From: CAZTKP01 sp964614215
GTDB lineage: Bacteria; UBP6; UBA1177
Direction of reading: 5' to 3'
NCBI GenBank assembly: GCA_964614215.1
Contig: CAZTKP010000104.1
Location: 1-9,388 of the forward strand
DNA: 9,388 bases
In this document: positions 1-6,800 of the stretch, in pieces
How the letters are laid out: every line of letters starts with the position of its first letter
Numbering within the stretch: the first letter of the stretch is position 1
Program-made: the position numbers and the translations under genes
The notes under the pieces: generated by a model
Seen by the model: the letters and a program-made list of their open reading frames with translations, nothing else
What the model was told of the DNA's origin: nothing
Databases searched by the model: none

Positions 1-2
1 GT

Positions 3-404
3 CAGCTTAAAGAAATGAAGGCCATAGAAAAACCCATCTATAACTTTGTAAAACATCTCCGTGAAAAAAACACAGTTCATGTCGAACCCGCTGATATCGT
101 TATACTTGAAGGCATCATGACCTTCCATAGAAAAGAACTCAGAGAACTACTTGATATAAAAATATTCGTCGATACCGATGCAGATATCAGACTTCTGCGA
201 AGGATCAGAAGAGATATTGAACAGAGAGGCCGTTCATTTGATGAAATTCGTGAGCGTTATTCCAGAATGGTCCGTCCCGCATACCTTGATTTCGTAAAAC
301 CCACCATACAGTTCAGTGACTTGGTCATCCCCGAAGGAGGTAACAACCACGTCGCCATCGACATGATCGTCTCAAAAATCTGTCACTGGCTGTCTGAGAA
401 TTAA
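3..404 (+). CDS. udk: Uridine kinase, C-terminal two thirds (5' end outside window)
   Basis: Uridine kinase phosphorylates uridine and cytidine to UMP and CMP in cytosolic pyrimidine salvage. The frame is open from base 3, and the codons before the first ATG (base 15) still match the family, so that ATG is internal. Visible family features are the V-I-L-E-G strand after a V-E-P motif, F-V-D-T followed by the arginine-rich lid L-L-R-R-I-R-R-D-I-E-Q-R-G-R-S, the V-R-P-x-x-L-x-F-V-x-P segment and the terminal I-P-x-G-G. These align well with E. coli Udk as I remember it. About 80 N-terminal residues, including the P-loop, lie upstream. The gene ends with TAA, and I see no convincing terminator after it. 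Its codon use resembles that of the oxidoreductase downstream more than that of the ATPase that follows it. Family assignment is secure. Confidence 0.93.
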   Translation, partial: QLKEMKAIEKPIYNFVKHLREKNTVHVEPADIVILEGIMTFHRKELRELLDIKIFVDTDADIRLLRRIRRDIEQRGRSFDEIRERYSRMVRPAYLDFVKPTIQFSDLVIPEGGNNHVAIDMIVSKICHWLSEN

Positions 405-471
405 GTCTTTTTTGATGTTTCTGATAAATACGCACGGACATAACATTCTAAAAACACTCAACTAATTTTCA

Positions 472-542
472 AATACGAGTATTTTTGACTCCAGTGGAAA
501 AAACTCGCGAGTATTTTTGACTCAGGGTGAAAATACCCGTAT
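472..542. repeat. Three palindromes with centres 30 bp apart, plus a 16-bp direct repeat
   Basis: Three short dyads lie in the gap upstream of the ATPase gene: AATACGAGTATT at 472-483 (5-bp arms), ACTCGCGAGT at 503-512 (perfect) and ATACCCGTAT at 533-542 (4-bp arms). Their centres are at 477.5, 507.5 and 537.5, an exact 30-bp spacing, close to three helical turns. Overlaid on this, CGAGTATTTTTGACTC occurs at 476-491 and again identically at 508-523, an offset of 32 bp. The third dyad overlaps the -10 box and the second lies just upstream of the -35 box. I infer operator sites for a dimeric repressor that binds one helical face, possibly autoregulation by the ATPase system. No binding protein can be named. 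Confidence 0.7.
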
Positions 543-545
543 AAT
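517..545 (+). promoter_or_regulatory. Sigma70-type promoter of the ATPase gene
   Basis: TTGACT at 517-522 and TATAAT at 540-545 are separated by exactly 17 bp, a near-perfect housekeeping promoter. Transcription would start near 551-553, giving a leader of about 25 nt before the ATG at 578. A second TTGACT at 485-490 has no usable -10 box 17 bp downstream (CGAGTA), so it looks like a repeat copy rather than a second promoter. A palindrome overlaps the -10 box, so the strong promoter is probably kept repressed. The ribosome site is poor and close to the start (GGTGAT at 569-574, 3 nt before the ATG). Confidence 0.85.
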
Positions 546-577
546 GGTTTTGTGTTTAAACTTTTTACGGTGATAGA

Positions 578-1690
578 ATGTTTGAAAGAGCAATTACTGC
601 GCAGGTGAAAAAAGATCTTAAGAAAAAGATGGTCTTTATCGGTGGTGCAAGGCAGGTCGGAAAGACCACGATGGCAAAATCCATCCTGTCTGATGATGGT
701 TTCTACATGAACTGGGATATTGCAGCTGACAGGGAATCAATAATGAAGAATGAGGTTCCTGCTCAGAACATGATAGTTTTTGATGAGCTGCATAAAAATG
801 TTCAGTGGAGACAGTATCTCAAAGGGATTTTTGATCAGTATGGAAAAGAAAAGAAGATACTTGTTACAGGGAGTGCAAGACTCGATTTTTACAGACATGG
901 TGGTGATTCACTTCAGGGACGTTATCATTATCTGAGAATGTTTCCGCTCTCAGTAGCGGAACTTAAAATAAAAAAGGATGATGAACTTGAGGATCTTTTC
1001 AGATTGAGTGGTTTCCCTGAGCCATTTTTCTCAGGCTCAGAAGTTGAACTTAAAAGGTGGTCAAGAGAGTATAGAATGAGACTTGTTCAGGAAGATATTG
1101 TTTCACTTGAGAACACAACTGAGCTTCAGAAAATCGAGTTGATGCTTCTCAGGTTGCCCGAACTAGTGGGCTCTCCGCTTTCACTGAACTCTCTGCGGGA
1201 AGATCTCAATGTCAGTCACAAATCTGTTTCAAGCTGGTTTGAAATTCTCGAAAGACTTTATTCGGTTTTCAGAATTCCGCCGATGCAGAGTAATATCCTC
1301 CGGGCTGTAAAAAAGGAGCAGAAACACTATCATTACGACTGGACACTCGTTTTAAAAGAAGGGCCTCGTTTTGAAAATATGGTGGCAGTTCATCTGCTCA
1401 AATGGATCTGCTGGCAGCAGGATGTCTTCGGAAGAGATATTGAGCTTAGATATTTCAGAGACATTGACGGAAGGGAAGTGGATTTTGTCGCTGTTGAAAA
1501 TGATAAACCTCTCTTCTGCGTTGAATGCAAGCTCAAGGAAAGCTCAGTCTCAAAAGGTCTGCTGTATTTCAGAAACAAGTTTCCTGACTGCAAAGCATGG
1601 CAGATACATTTAAGAGGAAAAAAGAACGTGACAACAAAGGAAGGGATTCGAATAGCCCCCGCACTTGAATTTTTGAAGGAGCTGGTTTAA
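578..1690 (+). CDS. AAA_14 / DUF4143 family P-loop ATPase
   Basis: This 370-residue protein has the two-part layout of the AAA_14 plus DUF4143 family. The Walker A motif is GARQVGKT at residues 23-30, Walker B is IVFDE at 66-70, and a sensor-1-like strand ILVTGSAR lies at 94-101. The middle (about 180-270) is helical and contains a possible winged-helix-like segment (LREDLNVSHKSVSSW). The C-terminal domain carries G-R-E-V-D-F-V at 298-304 and V-E-C-K at 315-318, an E/D...ExK arrangement typical of PD-(D/E)xK-like folds. The family is widespread and poorly understood. Members are often mobile or accessory, and proposed roles include defence or toxin-antitoxin-like functions, none proven here. 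Length is normal, so the gene looks intact. It has its own strong promoter with palindromic sites. Its third codon positions look more AT-rich than those of the flanking oxidoreductase, which may mean transfer, though I have not measured this. Confidence 0.9.
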   Translation: MFERAITAQVKKDLKKKMVFIGGARQVGKTTMAKSILSDDGFYMNWDIAADRESIMKNEVPAQNMIVFDELHKNVQWRQYLKGIFDQYGKEKKILVTGSARLDFYRHGGDSLQGRYHYLRMFPLSVAELKIKKDDELEDLFRLSGFPEPFFSGSEVELKRWSREYRMRLVQEDIVSLENTTELQKIELMLLRLPELVGSPLSLNSLREDLNVSHKSVSSWFEILERLYSVFRIPPMQSNILRAVKKEQKHYHYDWTLVLKEGPRFENMVAVHLLKWICWQQDVFGRDIELRYFRDIDGREVDFVAVENDKPLFCVECKLKESSVSKGLLYFRNKFPDCKAWQIHLRGKKNVTTKEGIRIAPALEFLKELV

Positions 1691-1712
1691 ATTTAACCGT
1701 AACAATTCTTTT

Positions 1713-1716
1713 GGAG
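1713..1716 (+). promoter_or_regulatory. Ribosome binding site that fixes the ATG start at 1723
   Basis: GGAG lies 6 nt before the ATG at 1723. The in-frame TTG at 1711 overlaps this site and cannot be served by it, so the ATG is the better start. The gap after the ATPase stop (1691-1722) shows no clear promoter. Confidence 0.75.
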
Positions 1717-1722
1717 AAAAAG

Positions 1723-2787
1723 ATGACACTATCATTTGCAATAGTCGGATGCGGCAGGATACTCAAAAAACACCTTGAGGCCATTCGTGATATTGAAAAG
1801 GCGAAACTTGCCGCAGTCTGTGATATAAATCCCGAAAAAGCTCAAAAAGCAGGCAGAGATAACGGAGTTCCATATTACACCGACTACAACGAAATGCTTG
1901 AAAAACATCCTGAAACAGATGTCGTGACCATTCTTACCCCAAGCGGAATGCACCCCAGGCACGTTATTGAGATAGCGGAAAAATACAAAAAACACATAGT
2001 CTGCGAAAAACCCATGGCACTTAAACTTCAGGATGCAGACGAGATGATAAAGACATGCGACCTTAATGGAGTCAGACTATTTGTTGTCAAACAGAACCGT
2101 TTCAACCTGCCCGTTCAGGTCCTGAGAAAAGCAGTGAAGGAAAATAAGTTCGGAAAACTCGTGATGGGAACCGTCAGAGTCCGCTGGTGCAGAAAACAGG
2201 AATACTATGATGCTGATGAGTGGAGAGGAACGTGGGAACTTGACGGCGGAGTGATCGCAAACCAGGCAAGTCACCACATTGATCTGCTCGAATGGATGCT
2301 CGGAGAACCCGTAAGCGTTATGGCCATGAACGGAACATACCTCAGCGACATCGAAGTTGATGACACCTGTGCCGCAATAATCAAGTTCAGGAACGGAGCT
2401 ATCGGAATAGTCGAAGCCACGACAGCCACAAGACCAAGAGACCTCGAAGGATCGCTATCCATACTCGGAGAAAAAGGTAACTGCGTCATCGGCGGATTCT
2501 CCGTAAACAAAATGGAACAGTGGAACTTTGAAGACGAAACACAGGAAGAAAAGGAAAAGGTTTTAAGCCAGTTCAGCGAAAATCCACCCAACGTCTACGG
2601 ATTCGGACACAGAAGATACCTTGAAAGCGTCATCGAATCAATTGAAAGCGGCAAACGCGCACTCGTTGACGGACTCGAAGGAAGGAAATCGCTTGAACTC
2701 ATCAACGCCATCTACGAATCAGTTGAAACAGGCAAGGAAGTAAAGCTCAGATTTGAAAGTAAATGGTCTAAACTCGGAAGGAAATAA
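1723..2787 (+). CDS. Gfo/Idh/MocA family NAD-dependent oxidoreductase, WlbA/WbpB-like
   Basis: This 354-residue protein has an N-terminal Rossmann fold with G9-C-G11-R-I and H17, then D34 at the end of the second strand, which favours NAD over NADP. The family's E-K-P motif is at 95-97 (K96 likely catalytic). The C-terminal domain carries W-R-G-T-W-E-L-D-G-G at 167-176 and N-Q-A-S-H-H-I-D at 180-187, with H184 and D187 in the positions of the family motif. The stretch F-V-V-K-Q-N-R (120-126) and the region around 153-187 closely resemble WlbA/WbpB, which oxidises UDP-N-acetylglucosaminuronic acid at C3 in the route to diacetamido-uronic acids of O-antigens. That substrate is an inference; other nucleotide-sugar or sugar dehydrogenases are possible. 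No aminotransferase or acetyltransferase partner lies in the window. The Nudix gene follows after 2 nt, suggesting co-translation. Confidence 0.88.
   Translation: MTLSFAIVGCGRILKKHLEAIRDIEKAKLAAVCDINPEKAQKAGRDNGVPYYTDYNEMLEKHPETDVVTILTPSGMHPRHVIEIAEKYKKHIVCEKPMALKLQDADEMIKTCDLNGVRLFVVKQNRFNLPVQVLRKAVKENKFGKLVMGTVRVRWCRKQEYYDADEWRGTWELDGGVIANQASHHIDLLEWMLGEPVSVMAMNGTYLSDIEVDDTCAAIIKFRNGAIGIVEATTATRPRDLEGSLSILGEKGNCVIGGFSVNKMEQWNFEDETQEEKEKVLSQFSENPPNVYGFGHRRYLESVIESIESGKRALVDGLEGRKSLELINAIYESVETGKEVKLRFESKWSKLGRK
2778..2782 (+). promoter_or_regulatory. Ribosome binding site for the TTG-started Nudix gene
   Basis: AAGGA inside the last codons of the oxidoreductase lies 7 nt before TTG 2790. 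No in-frame ATG exists near the expected N terminus, so the TTG start is supported. The overlap with the upstream coding end indicates coupled translation. Confidence 0.7.
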
Positions 2788-2789
2788 GA

Positions 2790-3326
2790 TTGAAGAAGAT
2801 AAAATCTCAGCAGGTATTTGATGCAAACATCTTTCAAGTCTCAAAAGTCACACTTGAAAGAAACGGAAAGGAAGTCGTGCATTCGGTAGTAAACTTCCCC
2901 GGCACAGTCTGCGTCCTCCCCATCACGCAAAAAGGAACAATACTCCTTGAAAAACAGTACAGAACACCCGCAGATCAGTACCTCATTGAAATACCCGCAG
3001 GAAAGATCGACAAAGGAGAAAACCCCGAAACCACAATGATCCGCGAACTCGAGGAGGAAACAGGGTTTAAAGCAATTAAACATAAAAAATGCTACGAAGC
3101 ATACACCAGTTGCGGATGCCTCGACGAGTATCTCCATTACTACATCGCACTCGTCGAAAAAATGGACGAAAACCAAAGAAAACTCTTTCCCGATAACAAT
3201 GAAGACATTGAACTCTTTGAAGTTACAGTCGAAGAAGCCTTAAACCTAGTTGGGGACAGGGAAATAGTCGACGCAAAGACCATCATGATGATAAACGCCT
3301 ACGCTGCGGGGCAGATAAAGATTTAA
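2790..3326 (+). CDS. Nudix hydrolase, NudF / ADP-ribose pyrophosphatase-like
   Basis: Nudix enzymes hydrolyse a nucleoside diphosphate linked to another group, using metal ions in the cytosol. This 178-residue protein has a complete Nudix box (G-x5-E-x7-R-E-U-x-E-E-x-G-U) at residues 71-93, with the metal-binding R-E-L-E-E-E at 85-90. The preceding Q-Y-R (56-58) and L-I-E-I-P-A-G (65-71) are typical of the ADP-ribose/ADP-sugar pyrophosphatase branch. After the box the segment Y-T-S-C-G-C-L-D-E (105-113) aligns with the Y-T-S-P-G-F-x-D-E of NudF. The proline said to mark ADP-ribose specificity is replaced by C108, so the substrate is uncertain, and a nucleotide sugar linked to the upstream oxidoreductase is possible. 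Length is a little under that of E. coli NudF. It starts at TTG and converges on the nuclease gene. Confidence 0.9.
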   Translation: MKKIKSQQVFDANIFQVSKVTLERNGKEVVHSVVNFPGTVCVLPITQKGTILLEKQYRTPADQYLIEIPAGKIDKGENPETTMIRELEEETGFKAIKHKKCYEAYTSCGCLDEYLHYYIALVEKMDENQRKLFPDNNEDIELFEVTVEEALNLVGDREIVDAKTIMMINAYAAGQIKI

Positions 3327-3349
3327 CGAAAAATCATTTTAGATTCTTT
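3317..3349. terminator. Possible weak bidirectional terminator between convergent genes
   Basis: AAAGATTTAA (3317-3326) can pair with TTAGATTCTTT (3339-3349) around a 12-nt loop, with one bulge and one G-U pair; T-runs follow on the plus side. Both genes' stop codons lie within the stem arms. The stem is AT-rich, so termination here is a guess. Confidence 0.25.
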
Positions 3350-3866
3350 TTAATTTCAAGAACTTTCTTTTCTCCAAATTCATTTGTATTCCCTTGCTAT
3401 CAAACAGCATGTATTCAAAATTCAGAACATATTTCTTGATATTTTCAGGAACTTTCATCGAATCACTTAAATTTTTCTCAACCAACCATTTTCTATCTCC
3501 ATGATAAAAGACAACGGGTAAAATAATTCGCGGTTTTTTGTGAGCTTCAAGGTCCTCCATTATCATTAGATATTGATACCTGAGAAGTTGTGAGAGAATT
3601 CCGTAATCCATGTATGACTTATGTTCAAAGAGTATGTACACGTCGGTTCTTGAACCCTTTTTCGTGTTGAGTTTTATTACCAGATCTGAAAGATGCGCCT
3701 GAAGTTTTTCATCAATATAGCTTGATTTCTCAGTAGTTATTGAGTTGAGATCAAGATCTTTAACAATTTTCTGTGGCAGGAATCCACTAAGAAAATCCTT
3801 TACATTTTCAGAGCTTTCGAACACTTTCATGAAAAAATTGTTGTGAACTAACTTTGAATTTGCCAA
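3339..3866 (-). CDS. Short Rpn/YhgA-like PD-(D/E)XK nuclease (Transposase_31), C-terminally truncated
   Basis: The N-terminal part matches Rpn (recombination-promoting nuclease, formerly YhgA-like transposase) proteins: H-N-N-F-F-M-K-V-F near the start, S-D-L-V-I-K with D61, and the strand I-L-F-E-H-K-S with E81 and K83, forming the PD-(D/E)XK site. L-L-R-Y-Q at 94-98 and P-V-V-F-Y-H-G follow as expected. Typical members have about 290-330 residues; this one ends at 175 with a lysine-rich tail, so the usual C-terminal half is absent. Neither other frame downstream restores it over the short distance to the Nudix gene, so a deletion is more likely than a simple frameshift. The start is TTG at 3864-3866, supported by AAGGAG 7 nt upstream. 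It lies 20 bp after the lipoprotein stop on the same strand, probably co-transcribed. Whether it is active is unknown; it may be a decaying gene. Confidence 0.8.
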   Translation of the reverse strand: MANSKLVHNNFFMKVFESSENVKDFLSGFLPQKIVKDLDLNSITTEKSSYIDEKLQAHLSDLVIKLNTKKGSRTDVYILFEHKSYMDYGILSQLLRYQYLMIMEDLEAHKKPRIILPVVFYHGDRKWLVEKNLSDSMKVPENIKKYVLNFEYMLFDSKGIQMNLEKRKFLKLKRI

Positions 3867-3873
3867 TTTGACT

Positions 3874-3879
3874 CTCCTT
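3874..3879 (-). promoter_or_regulatory. Ribosome binding site supporting a TTG start for the nuclease gene
   Basis: Minus-strand AAGGAG lies 7 nt before TTG (3864-3866). The first in-frame ATG is codon 13, which would remove conserved H-N-N-F-F residues, so the TTG is preferred. Confidence 0.75.
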
Positions 3880-3886
3880 TGAAGTA

Positions 3887-6800
3887 TTAGAAACTATTCA
3901 GGTTTTTATACTGTGGACATTCTTCCGGGTTGGTATACCCTGAAGAGAGAGTTGCGGTTGCACTTCTGTTAAAATCATCTGTTCCTTTAATTTTCAGATC
4001 TTTCGGGAAATACCAGAAATCACGAAGAAGTGGACAGGGTTCAAAATATCCATAACCGCTACCATGCCAGCCAAGATAAAATGATGGATAATTACCGGGA
4101 ACAGGGCAAGTCTCGAAATATTCATAGCAGTCGTTTCCGTAACCTTTTTTACAAATATTAAATTGAGACACGTTGTTGTTTGTATTGTAATGCTTTTCAC
4201 AGGCGGGTTCACATAGAGAAGGTCCGGGGTCTTCATCCCATTCGTCAGGATAAAGCTTGTTACAACCAAGAGAAAGTTCATAGTCTTCAGAATCAACTGG
4301 GCAGTTACTATCATCTGAACATGATGCAAAAGCGTACCAGTTAGCTTCATTAGGAATAACGTGATTATATCTGTAACTGTCCAGATTCGGTTTAAAGTAG
4401 GCTGTATATCTCTGAGTAGAATAAGAATAGTAAAGACGGTCATATTTCATTTTAATTTTACTTTTATAATGTCTGTACTGTTTTTTGAAGTTAGAATTGT
4501 TATTGCCGCATATCTGATAATAGACGCTGTCTTCATCAATATCCGGATTGTTAAGGATCTGAAAGTTAAAGTCAGCTGTACTTAAAAGATCTGCATTTGA
4601 AAAAACAGATGGCCTGAACTGAACCTCAAGTTCTTCATTTTCTTCATTTATATTAATAGAAACCATTTGAGCGTAATCACTGGATGATTTTGCTATCCTT
4701 ATTGGTGTGTCTATAAAATTAAAATAGCCGGATTCAGAATTTCCGTTTATGTTGGATTCAATAATCCATCTAACTTGGTCATAATATCCCGGTTCAAAAA
4801 GGGCCGGTGACGGAGTGTATGGTAGAAAATAGTAGCTAACCTCATGTGAGATCGGATTAACAAGTTTTATGGGAGAGAGTTCCGCAATTTTTTCAGGATA
4901 AATTTCATGACAGTAGGTTTGTGTGCAACTTTGAAGATTTCCAGCTCTCGATCTGTGGAGTTTTCTTCTTACAAGATAAACATGAACTTTTTTTACAACG
5001 CCTGCTATTTCAGCATTGATCTTTAAAGTAGGAGCTGAGTTGTAATAAACTTCCTGATAGTTTTCAATTTCAAGGCTAAAGCTTGTCACAGTATTATCAA
5101 TAACAAAATCATCACTTCTGGTAGTTTCAGCACCTATCCCGTTTTTAGATGTCACTGTTATAGTGTATAATCCCTCATCCCATGTTGAAATATCTTCCTG
5201 AAAACTGCCTGTTGAGTTAGCACAGTACTCAAAATGACTTCCGTCTTTCAGTATTTCACAACCAATAATTGTGCTGTCAGAGGAAATACTGTAGTAAACG
5301 GAGCTAAAAGTCTGATTTGTAACCATGACAGATAAATTAGGCAGATTGGCAGTAATGTTTCCTTCAAAACAGAAATTTGAGGCTGTGTCCTGAAACGGTT
5401 TGCAGTTATCAAAAGAAGCGTTTCCGAATGAATCTTTAGAACTTATGGTAACATTATAGGTTGTACCTGTGTTCGCATTAAATGGGCATGAATAGAAGTG
5501 TTTCCCCATTCCGTCAATATATGTGTGATAACAATCAGGTGTGGAATACGATCCGTTAACACGCATCACGAAATTTGAAATACTTTTGTCAGATGAAAAA
5601 CCGAGATAGATTTTGCCATCATCATAGGAGTATCCTCCGGAGTTCATAGGCACAGGCTCTTTGTCGACAGTATAACTGAAAGACGTCTCAGTCTTGTTGC
5701 CTGCTTTGTCGGTAGCTTCCAGATAAAGTGTGAAATTATTCAGGTTATGATAAAGATTTTCATAAGGTATAGCTGTATTAAAGTATTCATCTTCTCTGTG
5801 AGGTATCCAGAATTCACAAGAATCATCATTTTTTGAGCAACCTGCACCGCCTGAAGAGCTTCCCCACCAGACATCTCGAAGGCCGGATATAGGCCAAGTG
5901 TATTCGTTCTGATAACCGATAGAGTTGAAAGCATTGTCAACATATTTGAATTTAATATCAAGGTTCCCCTCTCTGCCGAAATTATCAGAAATCAACGAAG
6001 CAAGAATAACATAATCATCATCTATGACAGAACCGCCGAACTGGTCAGGGTCAATAAGAATAACAGGGGCTTCATCATCAATGTAAAATGAAACTGTGTT
6101 TTCAGTTTCACGACCTGCAAGATCGAGACAGTAAATTGAAGCAGTGTTCATCTGAGCCGGGCCGATTTCAGGGTCAAGTAGTTCAGAGCCTGTGAAAACA
6201 ATAGAGTTCGTTGGAAAATCAACGATATCATAAGCTTTAGAACCGTTTATTCTAAGCTCACAGAAATAGAGGTTCGTCTCTTCAACAGTGTAGTTCAGAA
6301 CAAGATTTGATGAAGTGCTTTTAAAGGTGTTGCCTTCGAGGTCTGCCGAATTTGAGATAGTGACGGAAGGATTAACGGTGTCGATGGTGAAACTGAAAGC
6401 ATCTGATTCAGGCGTTTCATTCCCTGCCTGATCCGTTACCTTGAAATGATAGACAACGGAAGCATCTGCAGGTTCCTGAATATTAAAAATATGAGGCGGA
6501 TTATTTAAATTTTTACTGTAAGGGGCTTCATTCCTTCTTTTCCAATAGTTTAGTGTCTGTTCAAGGTTGTCTGTAGCTGTTATCTCGATGGTTATGTCTC
6601 TTGAATCAATGAAGCCGTTCTCATTGATTTGAGGGGTCATTTCAATAGACTGAATTTCAGGTTTTATAGTGTCAATTGTTTTCTGAAATTCTGTTGTTGT
6701 CTCATTGCCCGCCTTATCTGTAAATTTAACACTGAAATTGTAACTTCCGTCTTCACCGTCTCCGGGAAGGTCGGATTTATTTATCTGAAACTCACCTGTC

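Noticed and set aside
400..430. Rho-independent terminator after udk
   Set aside because: A T-run is present, but no GC-containing stem of useful length precedes it.
471..545. CRISPR-like array upstream of the ATPase gene
   Set aside because: Only two identical 16-bp copies with a 16-bp gap, no spacers of typical size, and the repeat contains the -35 element; it is a promoter/operator region.
1711..1722. In-frame TTG upstream start for the oxidoreductase (4 extra residues)
   Set aside because: The GGAG ribosome site overlaps it and is correctly spaced for the ATG at 1723; family proteins begin just before the Rossmann glycines.
2271..2591. 106-codon minus-strand open frame opposite the oxidoreductase
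   Set aside because: Antisense to a well-supported gene, with no family resemblance.
3330..3420. Simple frameshift explaining the short Rpn protein
   Set aside because: The other two minus-strand frames reach stops quickly, and only about 90 bp separate the region from the Nudix coding end, too little for the missing half.
3994..4443. 149-codon minus-strand open frame inside the lipoprotein gene
   Set aside because: It lies in another frame of the lipoprotein's Cys/Tyr-rich end, has no ribosome site or recognisable domain, and its residues look like frame-shifted translation.
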